Positions 56,301-63,352 of a stretch of 64,000 nt of DNA are shown here, one piece after another. The position numbers and the translations under genes are program-made. The stretch spans positions 1,241,501 through 1,305,500 of the forward strand of contig NZ_AP023367.1 of the NCBI RefSeq assembly GCF_014218335.1, read 5' to 3'. Positions within the stretch are counted from its first letter, which is position 1, and every line of letters starts with the position of its first letter. The notes below the pieces were generated by a model, which saw only the letters and a list, made by a program, of their open reading frames with translations, was not told the origin of the DNA and did not search any database. Origin of the DNA: Anaerocolumna cellulosilytica. Lineage in GTDB: Bacteria > Bacillota > Clostridia > Lachnospirales > Lachnospiraceae.

Positions 56301-57969
56301 TTTATTGGCTACTGCAAATAGTACCATTGATGAACTAAGGAAACAGCTTGCAGATTTAACGGCAGAACGAACTGTAATAAAAGCGGAAAACGAAGCCTTA
56401 AAGAAAGAGAACGAAAGACTTAAGTCAGAAAACTCTAATCTGGTGAATGAAAGCAGTAATTTGAAGAAGGAAATCATTCGTCTGAATGATGAAATTACTA
56501 AGTTAAAAGAACAGCTAAATAACGAACCAGCACCTAATACAGAAATTAAGGATTTAAAGGACAAGCTGGCAGAAGTAACAAAAGAGTTGGAAAAAGTAAA
56601 GAAAGAATTAGAAGAAGCAAAGAAAAGTCAGACCGTCATTACTGTTCCTGAGACGAGCAATCCTTTGCCGGAGGAATCCGTTGTAGTTATACCTGTTAAA
56701 GAGGATAATATTACTGAAATTATTAATACGGATGTTTCAGAACCACAAAGCAGTGGTAAGGTTGTTGCAAAGGAAGGGTGGCAGGTATCAGACAATCCAC
56801 TGACAGGATTTAGTCAGGCTTTGAATATGAAAGAAAAGTCTTATATGGGTGTGTATTCCTTCTATAATAATGGCAATAGTGAATCAGGAACAATACCTTA
56901 CACCAATGCTATCAACAAGCTTACAGTTGGAGTTGGAAGTCAAGAGAACCAACGGATAACCAATAAGGATGGTTATGTCAAATATACTTTCTATGCAAGA
57001 CAAATTTCTCAGCCTGATAAAGTGTATGAGTATAGCGTGGATGTAGAAAATGATGATTATGCCACTCCAGTAACCTCTATGAGAAGCTCATTAAAAGCCA
57101 TAACAAATAGCTATAGTGAAGTAAATATTTATGACGTGGAAGTGAATGGCAGCATAACCTTTACCGTAAATGCTGACTTTGGAAAATATGGTCGGAAAGA
57201 AATTGCTTACCAATTAGTGAAGGAGGATAAAGACTTTGATCCGGATGGAAACTGGAAGGTGGTAAAAGGTAATACAATAAACATTGATAAGATTATGGAA
57301 CCGTCCCGGTTGTATATAAAATATACCGACAACGGAGATAACTATACGGTTGATAAGACGGTTGGATTTAAGCCGGCAGTGGAAAAAGTAGAAGTGAAGA
57401 AAGCAATTCCTTCCTTTGAAATGAACAAGACAATCTACAAAGGTTATGAATATAGCTTCCAGTTTGCTAATGTACCAAAGGGTAGTAAAGTTTCTTATGT
57501 GTCATCTAATCCCCAAATAGCTTCTGTTAGTGAGGATGGAAGAGTTAAGGCAAAAAGTAAAGGAAAAGCGGTGATTACCTGCACAGTAAAAGCAGAAAAT
57601 GAAACCTATGTATATACACTTAAGGTTGCGGTTACAGACGGTAAGGGACGCCCTACTCTTAACCTGGTTGCACCTAATATTAAAACATCCGATACAACTC
57701 CTGTTCTTTTGCTTTACAAGCAGATAAAACAGGGTGCTGATGAAAAATTAACTCTTGATAACATAACAAAAGATTCTGTAGTTACTTACATGACTACAAA
57801 TGCAGATATTGCAACGGTATCTGACCATGGAGTCATAACCGGAGTGAAAAAGGGAAGTACAGATGTTACGGTATTAGTAACCCAAGGAAATAAGCATTAT
57901 ATTTATTATGTAAAAGTGCGAGTGGATGATACTACACCTGATTATGAAATGTACACCTATTTGGAATAA
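53320..57969 (+). CDS. large secreted Ig / coiled-coil / Big-domain surface protein
   Basis: 1,549 residues. A signal peptide (IIALFLCVCFVLQPFQYSSA) is followed by a Ser/Thr/Asn-rich beta region to about 400. An Ig-like domain spans about 517-607, with the core W in LAYQWFKEGE and Cys in AGIYTCVV. A coiled coil of nearly 500 residues (about 611-1103) is rich in LNxxI/LxxQL heptads. The C-terminal part contains two Big_2-like domains (about 1364-1440 and 1448-1540; VSYVSSNPQIASVSEDG). There is no LPXTG motif and no C-terminal membrane helix. It lies inside the transfer operon, so an adhesin for mating contact is a reasonable inference. Confidence 0.82.
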   Translation: MDKKIQKIIALFLCVCFVLQPFQYSSATASNGVTLNLMDGMITVADREYIQKTTSGTVVTSGTIPEGSELIITGVHGGNQNIQLTGSDLPTLRFVNVSTNGYLTGNVSGTLNVIIQGNCTFSNSLIYDIATSTHLNIDVRGVDGSIYNGAFNIYGTSAASDNVFLNVSNIKVVSTSPVSSISRVATANISDFELRGSRLEVMLSSEKLTLPVLLKNCLLEGLQFYSASLVTFDNVKVLNDLGYVIIGNVNSSYNQPDSAVIKNSDMNIQGLVMMAANNKIENSYIKSTNVTYTSSSLFRFDNTTIVKGSTLEVAESLTPASVRNRTYGASIYSEDSAFIFKNSNLKRFFDGSDQFVDPKDTSGNSLYLNKLLLPGATSSNVTVSIDEREPVTLRTDNEGYLFLYLTVGSHKVKVIDFHGVDYHLEFEGAAGRETANNDNTIGELLPEKTATIITTPYKNAEIEYTFDTEIWYPVKTDPDGSFKVVIPDNAHSFYIRLKNGETKYAKIINGSLGEWESVKPVILSQSPSSVTLVKGTEGTLYVNAKPFRTSNQLAYQWFKEGEAVEGAVSNVLNIPNIADSHAGIYTCVVTESDGTTNVTVPITVTVKDAVDENELKEQIAELTEQVNQLTEQLNKEIADKQTLSDTITQLQKQISDLLKQITDLQNRVADLEEQLEETRNDNTNLNTLILELNNRVIELNTTITTLQQQLAQVIADKNALQSEVDLLRNQVISLTQQITVLNEQLIASENENTALKNEILDLRQQIIELNTVITGLNSDVNLLNQTNISLKESLDSASVTLAELEGLLTLIKAELGVNDNSDILQAIRELKGRLQEEITKNETLVNQITIIEQELNEVRANNQVLTDKLNELILLVNANDTDDLILKIAELQSIIRIANERITQLETEKSQLIKNLQDALALIDNLQKQIEILLDASGSEAELLKQIASLVNQVNQLKNKNAELSTSVTDLNTKVNELFTEKLRLEGEIARLESLLATANSTIDELRKQLADLTAERTVIKAENEALKKENERLKSENSNLVNESSNLKKEIIRLNDEITKLKEQLNNEPAPNTEIKDLKDKLAEVTKELEKVKKELEEAKKSQTVITVPETSNPLPEESVVVIPVKEDNITEIINTDVSEPQSSGKVVAKEGWQVSDNPLTGFSQALNMKEKSYMGVYSFYNNGNSESGTIPYTNAINKLTVGVGSQENQRITNKDGYVKYTFYARQISQPDKVYEYSVDVENDDYATPVTSMRSSLKAITNSYSEVNIYDVEVNGSITFTVNADFGKYGRKEIAYQLVKEDKDFDPDGNWKVVKGNTINIDKIMEPSRLYIKYTDNGDNYTVDKTVGFKPAVEKVEVKKAIPSFEMNKTIYKGYEYSFQFANVPKGSKVSYVSSNPQIASVSEDGRVKAKSKGKAVITCTVKAENETYVYTLKVAVTDGKGRPTLNLVAPNIKTSDTTPVLLLYKQIKQGADEKLTLDNITKDSVVTYMTTNADIATVSDHGVITGVKKGSTDVTVLVTQGNKHYIYYVKVRVDDTTPDYEMYTYLE

Positions 57970-57984
57970 GAAAGAGGTGACAAT

Positions 57985-58869
57985 TTGGGCTTTATAACAG
58001 ACGGACTTATGAATGCAATCGGAGATATTTTTAGAAATGGTATCGAGAGTTTTCTAAAATACCTTTTAAAGGATGCGCTGAGTGCAATTGATTCCTTTTT
58101 AAATGACATCGTAAAGATTGCCTTTCATTCGCAAGAATACATGACGGATGATATGGGACTAAGCTTCGACAATCTATTTCTGGTTGTGTATTCCTTTGGT
58201 TACTATTTGATTATCCTGAAATTCTTAAAAAAAGGATTTGATACATACATTGCGTGGAGCGATGGAGACGCAGATATGGATCCATTTACCTTGGCAACAG
58301 CTTTGTTCAAAGCGATTATTATTGCTGTTAGTTTCAATACCCTATATGGATACATGGTTGACATCGCGACAGATTTAATGAATAAGGGATTAAATTCATT
58401 AAATCATTTTGGTTTTGATGCAGATATTAATCTCTCTAATATAATTAATAAGATGCTTGTAGGAGGAATTACCTTTATCATTTTTGCGATTGTCTACCTG
58501 GTATGCTATTTTCTACTATGGATACAATTTATTCGCAGAGGATTAGAGATTTTTGTGCTGAGGCTCGGTGTTCCACTGGCATGCGCCGGCTTAATGGATT
58601 CGGATGGAGGTGTATTCAAGCCTTATATGCGTAAATTTTTTCAAGAAGTGTTTACTGTTATATTGCAGACTTTCTTCTTAAAACTATCCATGTTCCTAAT
58701 TATGAACGGTCATCCCATATGGGGAATAGCAGCTATATCAGGAGCGTTAAAAGCACCGCAGTTCCTTCAAGAATTTATCATGGTCTATGGTGGTGGAGGA
58801 CAAGGAATCGTCTCAAAAACTACACAAACAATGTACACAGCGAACATGATTCGTAGTTTCGCAAAATAG
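57985..58869 (+). CDS. VirB6/TrbL-like multi-pass transfer protein (TTG start)
   Basis: 294 residues with six or more hydrophobic segments, read from TTG 57985 after AGAAAGAGGTGACAA. Markers: LFLVVYSFGYYLIILKFLKKGF, then AWSDGDADMDPFTLATALFKAI, and FIRRGLEIFVLRLGVPLACAG. This pattern is found in the polytopic inner-membrane channel component of Gram-positive conjugation systems. The C-terminus after SGALKAPQFLQEF is soluble. Confidence 0.72.
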   Translation: MGFITDGLMNAIGDIFRNGIESFLKYLLKDALSAIDSFLNDIVKIAFHSQEYMTDDMGLSFDNLFLVVYSFGYYLIILKFLKKGFDTYIAWSDGDADMDPFTLATALFKAIIIAVSFNTLYGYMVDIATDLMNKGLNSLNHFGFDADINLSNIINKMLVGGITFIIFAIVYLVCYFLLWIQFIRRGLEIFVLRLGVPLACAGLMDSDGGVFKPYMRKFFQEVFTVILQTFFLKLSMFLIMNGHPIWGIAAISGALKAPQFLQEFIMVYGGGGQGIVSKTTQTMYTANMIRSFAK

Positions 58870-58876
58870 AGGTGAC

Positions 58877-59086
58877 ATGGAAACATTATTAGAGTTAATC
58901 CGTTATTTTATTATTGCAATTGATGTTTCCGGTGGAACAAGAATACTGTATTGTATCGTCCGGATTATGAGTAGTCCGAACGAGCTGAACAATTATGTAA
59001 AGAAAATAATTAATGTTCTGATTTTTTTGGTGTTGGCAAATACAGTACTGGGAACAGCCATCGTCATACATAATTATTTCAAATAG
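58877..59086 (+). CDS. small two-helix transfer-operon membrane protein
   Basis: 69 residues with two membrane helices (LIRYFIIAIDVSGGTRILYCIV and IINVLIFLVLANTVLGTAIVI) joined by a short polar turn (RIMSSPNELNNYVKK). It starts 8 bp after the VirB6-like gene with GAGGTGAC. It resembles the small VirB2/TrbC-type subunits, but identity is not established. Confidence 0.6.
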   Translation: METLLELIRYFIIAIDVSGGTRILYCIVRIMSSPNELNNYVKKIINVLIFLVLANTVLGTAIVIHNYFK

Positions 59087-59101
59087 GAAGGGGCGAATTC
59101 A

Positions 59102-59431
59102 TTGGAGGACGAACAGGAATCCTTATATATGCCGCAGGGATTGAAAAATAGAAGAGAGTATTTTGAAGGATATGGAAAAGAAGAATTTCATATCACAATT
59201 CTATCTGGCATCATAGCAGCTATCTTGGGTATCTGCATTTGTATTATAAACTCAAGGTTGTTAGTAGTCGGCGTACTTATTTTTTTAATTATACCAACAA
59301 CAACCGTTATGGCCGTTGTAAAAAACAACTGTAACATCTCTGTTGTGGATCAGCTTATCTTTATGATAGAGCATGGCAGAGAGCAGAAAGAATATGATTA
59401 CATATATCTGGATGAATGGAAGATTAAGTGA
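59102..59431 (+). CDS. VirB3/PrgI-like small transfer protein (TTG start)
   Basis: 109 residues from TTG 59102 after AGGAAGGGGCGAATTCA. The N-terminus has YMPQGLKNRREYFEGYGKEE, followed by two adjacent membrane helices (about 34-75) and a soluble end. Such 100-residue proteins with paired helices directly before the channel ATPase are VirB3/PrgI-like; here the ATPase is not adjacent. Its stop overlaps the next gene (GTGA). Confidence 0.6.
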   Translation: MEDEQESLYMPQGLKNRREYFEGYGKEEFHITILSGIIAAILGICICIINSRLLVVGVLIFLIIPTTTVMAVVKNNCNISVVDQLIFMIEHGREQKEYDYIYLDEWKIK

Positions 59432-59835
59432 GATATATGGTGATTTTTATTTATTTCGTAACTATGATTTATGCTTCCATAACTGATTGTAGGAACCGTA
59501 TTGTACAGGACCGAGTACATGTAATCATACTTGTACTAGCACTTCTGCATGATATAAATGTAAGAAAGGTTCTGGGAGCATTTTTATTAACAACACCATT
59601 TCTGGTATATGCAGTTATGAAAAACCATATGGGGGGAGGTGATATTAAATTTATCTTTGCAAATACAGTGTTTTTGGGATTGCAGAGAGGATATGTTGGA
59701 CTTATTTTAGGATTCTTAGTTGTTATTATATACAGTTTGTGTTGTAAGTTATTTTTTAATAAAGATATTAAAATTATACCTTTGATTCCTTTTATAACTA
59801 TTGGATATATTATAAGTTTATCAATTACTAAATAA
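59428..59835 (+). CDS. A24-family prepilin peptidase (TadV/CpaA-like, GTG start)
   Basis: 135 residues, about five membrane helices. The catalytic Asp pair is visible: the first in ITDCRNRIVQDRVH and the second in MGGGDIKFIFAN, the GxGD motif. The N-terminal methylase domain of PilD is absent, as in Tad/Flp processing enzymes. It would trim class III signal peptides of a Flp-type pilin. Overlap with the preceding transfer gene puts it in the conjugation operon. Confidence 0.82.
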   Translation: MRYMVIFIYFVTMIYASITDCRNRIVQDRVHVIILVLALLHDINVRKVLGAFLLTTPFLVYAVMKNHMGGGDIKFIFANTVFLGLQRGYVGLILGFLVVIIYSLCCKLFFNKDIKIIPLIPFITIGYIISLSITK

Positions 59836-60037
59836 AATATAGTAAAATGTGGTAAATATTTACAAAGAATACACAATATGGTATAATATGTAATAATCTG
59901 TTGGAATTTGATTCTTACTTAACTTAATTTGTATAATTAGGATTAATTAACTTGGAGGGAGGTTAGGCAGATTAATTGTAATACTCCTAATTATACTCAA
60001 AAAACAACAGATAATAAAATTAATAAGGAGTATGTAA

Positions 60038-60961
60038 ATGAACACAAAAGTTAAATCGTTATTTAGATGCATAGCAATAGTACTTTGTATATGCATCGTA
60101 GGTAATCTAAGTTATTCTGCTTCACCAAAAGTGCAAGCTCAGAGTATGAATTCTAATGCTAAAGCAGTAAAAGGTATGGGTATTTATACTAGAGGTAATA
60201 ATATTAAAGAAAAAAAATATTATGATGGTATCCCTTATAATGTAACTGTTAATGGTAATTATACTACAAAAATTGAAACAACAATTAAAAATGAAAAGGC
60301 AACACTAAATTATTTTGGCAATGGTAAAGGAACAATAGTACATCAGCAATCAGGAAAATCAATTACTTATGATTTAAAGATAAATAAGTTGATAAAAAAT
60401 GATATAGATATCGAAATTTATCAAAATAATAAGTTGATTGATCGCTACACTAGTATAAATCAACTTGATAATGTAAGTTACACAGGTCAAGTAGCTATAC
60501 CAATCGGTTATTATTTAGTGAGCCTTGTTATATCAATGTTAATAGCAGCTGGTGTAATATCTGTAATTAATAGTGTCATGATACGTGAAGGTAAAGAGTG
60601 GTATGATGCTAAAGAGTCTATCGCAATAATTACTGCAGATGATACACTTAAGGGGTGTGTATATCCAGCGCTAAGAGTTAATAATGTTGTCCTCATTGCA
60701 GTGTATGAACCATATAATATAGATAGTTCAGAGATAAAATCAATATTAGCATCTGAATTATGTGATACGTACACCTATGTACAGGGAACTGCGGCATCCG
60801 TTCTTAAAACTAATGGATATACCTTAGAAAGTGCTTTTCCTGACCCAGCACATACTTCAAATGGTTCTGGATTATATTTTAAGCATTTTCATAAAATTCA
60901 GCATAAATCGTATCAATCTGATTTTCATTCATTTTTCGGACAACCTTTTGTTGTTAAATAG
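60038..60961 (+). CDS. secreted toxin-like protein (SAR2788-like end)
   Basis: 307 residues. A signal peptide (IAIVLCICIVGNLSYSASPKVQA) precedes a region with NGNYTTKIETTIKNEK-type beta strands; a membrane helix at about 155-179 (GYYLVSLVISMLIAAGVISV) follows. The C-terminal 45 residues contain FPDPAHTSNGSGLYFKHFHK and HSFFGQPFVV, a His-rich ending I associate with SAR2788-family putative toxins. Activity is unknown. AT-rich codon use and its own terminator set it apart from the transfer genes. Confidence 0.55.
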   Translation: MNTKVKSLFRCIAIVLCICIVGNLSYSASPKVQAQSMNSNAKAVKGMGIYTRGNNIKEKKYYDGIPYNVTVNGNYTTKIETTIKNEKATLNYFGNGKGTIVHQQSGKSITYDLKINKLIKNDIDIEIYQNNKLIDRYTSINQLDNVSYTGQVAIPIGYYLVSLVISMLIAAGVISVINSVMIREGKEWYDAKESIAIITADDTLKGCVYPALRVNNVVLIAVYEPYNIDSSEIKSILASELCDTYTYVQGTAASVLKTNGYTLESAFPDPAHTSNGSGLYFKHFHKIQHKSYQSDFHSFFGQPFVVK

Positions 60962-60980
60962 TAAGATAATTTGAATAGTA

Positions 60981-61015
60981 TAAAACAGTATAGTCATTGT
61001 GGCTATACTGTTTTA
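60981..61015 (+). terminator. terminator after the toxin-like gene
   Basis: ACAGTATAG and CTATACTGT form a 9-bp stem around TCATTGTGG, followed by TTTATACTT. Confidence 0.75.
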
Positions 61016-61035
61016 TACTTAAAAGGGAGTTTATA

Positions 61036-61671
61036 ATGGCTAATCAGAAAAAAAGAATCATAATTATTTGCCTTTTAATCCTAGTTGTTGTTTGCGTTTA
61101 TTTCTTAAAAGATATTGTAATTGTATTTCCAATATCAAACAATCCTGAAAAAATAGGAATATTAGATGGTAGATTATCAATTTTACCTGATAATGTTATA
61201 ATAAGTGAGAATACCTATACTAAAGAAAGTAATTTAACACATGGAGATGAAATGGTTAAGTTTGCAAGCAAATTAAGTGGAGGTATGGAGGTATATTATT
61301 ATGACATTACTAATGAAAATAATGAGATAACTGATGATAATATTATTAATGGACTTAATTGGATGGTAAATAACAATATAAAGAAGGTTAATATAAGTTT
61401 AAGTTCAAAAATATATTCTTTAGAAGTGCAGGAATGGATTAAAGAGAATAAAGATAAGATCACAATTTTTTGTAGTTATAATAATCGACTTAATTCGTCT
61501 GATTACCCTGCTATGTATGAAAATGTAATTGCATCAGGATTTAATGGACAAATTTCTTATAAGTCTATAGATAAGAAATATGGTGGAAATAAAATACTTT
61601 TACTATCTGACTTCTCATATTATGAAGGAACATCTTATTTATCATTAATTACATTGGTAAGATATAATTAA
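61036..61671 (+). CDS. membrane-anchored mini-subtilase (S8-like)
   Basis: 211 residues from ATG 61036 after AAAGGGAG. An N-terminal membrane helix (IIIICLLILVVVCVYFL) is followed by a compact subtilisin-like core: KIGILDGRL with the Asp, LTHGDEMVKFA with the His, ITIFCSYNN at the oxyanion position, YPAMYENVIASG, and YYEGTSYLSLI with the likely Ser in GTS. The spacing is much shorter than the 270-300 residues of ordinary subtilases and the chain ends 15 residues after the Ser. It may be a minimal protease or a pseudo-enzyme. It forms an operon with the 61698 gene. Confidence 0.6.
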   Translation: MANQKKRIIIICLLILVVVCVYFLKDIVIVFPISNNPEKIGILDGRLSILPDNVIISENTYTKESNLTHGDEMVKFASKLSGGMEVYYYDITNENNEITDDNIINGLNWMVNNNIKKVNISLSSKIYSLEVQEWIKENKDKITIFCSYNNRLNSSDYPAMYENVIASGFNGQISYKSIDKKYGGNKILLLSDFSYYEGTSYLSLITLVRYN

Positions 61672-61697
61672 TATATAGATATGGACAGGAGAAAATT

Positions 61698-62375
61698 ATG
61701 CGATATTTAACTCGTTATTTTAAATCTTTAGAATATTTAAATTCTAATTTTTTAGAAGATTTTCAGGTGGATGATAGAGCGGAAACTTATAATAAAGAAT
61801 TTTACGAATATCTATGCATGAAAAAAATTGAGGAATCTAATAAATCTTTAAGTAAAGAAAATGAAGATATTCATTCAATTACACATACAGGAACAGCACT
61901 ATACTTATTGTCTAACTTGCCAACATCAATTACACAGCTTATTGCAGATGTACGTGTTTTTCTATTATATACTGTTTCTCCCTGTGTTTATGAAAAAATT
62001 GAAACCTTATGTAAGGAAAATAAAGCATTAAGTGATATAGTTTATAAAGACCTGCTAAATAAATATAATTCAGACAAACTTAAAGTTCCTAAACATTGGC
62101 TAGCATTATATGATATAGGCTGGGAACAAGCAGGAATTACAGAATGGAAGGAAGAAGCTGGGGAGTTGGATATAGTAGTGAAGTGTGTTGATTTATCAGC
62201 TCATCATATCAAATTTATTAATCCTATTGTAAAAGTGAATGATGGAAAGCTTGATATTCCAACATTAGTATTTTACGTTGAAGTGTTTTATGAAAATCAA
62301 AAGATTCAGCTTAATTTCCTTACGCCCTTTACTGATTTTACAATCGAAGCTACAGATGTATTAATTATCAAATAA
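61698..62375 (+). CDS. DUF4085-like soluble protein
   Basis: 225 residues. Helical first half with many Lys, Glu and Asn; the C-terminal strand-rich end (QLNFLTPFTDFTIEATDVLIIK region, split as NFLTPFTDF and TIEATDVLI) resembles DUF4085 proteins of Firmicutes. Function unknown. AGGAGAAAATT precedes the ATG. It lies 26 bp after the mini-subtilase, so the two may work together, for example as enzyme and inhibitor or immunity pair; this is inference. Confidence 0.55.
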   Translation: MRYLTRYFKSLEYLNSNFLEDFQVDDRAETYNKEFYEYLCMKKIEESNKSLSKENEDIHSITHTGTALYLLSNLPTSITQLIADVRVFLLYTVSPCVYEKIETLCKENKALSDIVYKDLLNKYNSDKLKVPKHWLALYDIGWEQAGITEWKEEAGELDIVVKCVDLSAHHIKFINPIVKVNDGKLDIPTLVFYVEVFYENQKIQLNFLTPFTDFTIEATDVLIIK

Positions 62376-62461
62376 TTTACCTGATTAAAATAGGTTAAAT
62401 TACATATTTAAAATAAACTTGGTTGAGATTAACCAAGAAAATTTATATGAACATATCATTG

Positions 62462-62496
62462 AAGCTACTAATCAATCACAGGTTAGTAGCTTTTTT
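62462..62496 (+). terminator. terminator closing the cargo block
   Basis: AAGCTACTAA and TTAGTAGCTT pair around ATCACAGG, followed by a T run. It also shows that the SAF gene starts downstream, at 62522, and not at earlier in-frame codons overlapping this hairpin. Confidence 0.8.
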
Positions 62497-62521
62497 AACA
62501 GCAAGAAAGGACAAATATTAT

Positions 62522-63352
62522 ATGAAATACTTAAAAAATAAGACAGTTATCGGCATCGGCTGCATACTGATCGGTATCTTAGTATGCTTTATACTAAGCC
62601 CGATTTACAACCGTTCCCTTGAAGCCAAGACAAAAGTGGTTAGAATTGAGAAATATATTGAAAAAGGAAAGATTATTAGTGATGAAGATATTAAAGTAGT
62701 GGAGGTGGGGAGCTACAATCTACCAGAGCAAATTATCAAGTCGAAGGATGAAGTTATTGGAAAATATGCAGTGACAGAGATGTATTCAGGGGAGTATATC
62801 GTTACAAAGAAACTCTCATCCACACCTTTATCTCAGGATGAATATTTAGAGGAATTAGACGGTGTGAATGGTGCCATCAGCGTAACACTCCAATCCTTTG
62901 CAACTGGTTTATCCGGTAAGCTGCTATCAGGCGATATCGTTAGTATTATCACAACAGATACTTCCGCAGGCACCACCATCATCCCCCCGGAACTTAAGTA
63001 TGTGAAGGTTTTGGCAACTACAACATCAGAGGCTAATGACGTGGATGAGAATACCAGAAATAAAAAAGATACGGAAGAGGAAACCATTGCTACTACAGTA
63101 ACGTTACTTGTTAATGAAAAGCAGGCAAGGACACTTGCTAACCTAGAAGTAATGCAAAAAATACATATTGAACTCGTCTATCGTGGAATAGAGGAAGAAA
63201 GCAATAAATTTTTAGTACAACAGCAAAACATTCTGGAGAAGATAGAGAAAGAAGTGACAGAGGTTACAGAAGGAAAAGAGGAAAACTCAAAAAAAGAAAC
63301 ACAGACAGAGCAAGAGCAGCAACCGGAACAGGAAGGTGAAGCGGATGAATAA
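62522..63352 (+). CDS. SAF-domain protein, CpaB/RcpC-like (Flp pilus assembly)
   Basis: 276 residues from ATG 62522 after GAAAGGACAAATATT. One membrane helix (VIGIGCILIGILVCFIL) is followed by the SAF domain: VVRIEKYIEKGKIISDEDIKVVEV, then IGKYAVTEMYSGEYIV. The RcpC-like region includes SVTLQSFATGLSGKLLSGDIVSII. A Glu/Gln-rich tail ends the protein. In Tad systems CpaB sits at the envelope and guides the pilus; in conjugative elements homologues are found beside CpaE and CpaF genes. It overlaps the next gene by 8 bp. Confidence 0.82.
   Translation: MKYLKNKTVIGIGCILIGILVCFILSPIYNRSLEAKTKVVRIEKYIEKGKIISDEDIKVVEVGSYNLPEQIIKSKDEVIGKYAVTEMYSGEYIVTKKLSSTPLSQDEYLEELDGVNGAISVTLQSFATGLSGKLLSGDIVSIITTDTSAGTTIIPPELKYVKVLATTTSEANDVDENTRNKKDTEEETIATTVTLLVNEKQARTLANLEVMQKIHIELVYRGIEEESNKFLVQQQNILEKIEKEVTEVTEGKEENSKKETQTEQEQQPEQEGEADE

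Noticed and set aside
55200-56564. Ser/Phe-rich minus-strand frames across the coiled coil
   Set aside because: They are the complement of repetitive Glu/Leu/Asn codons, a common artefact in coiled-coil genes.
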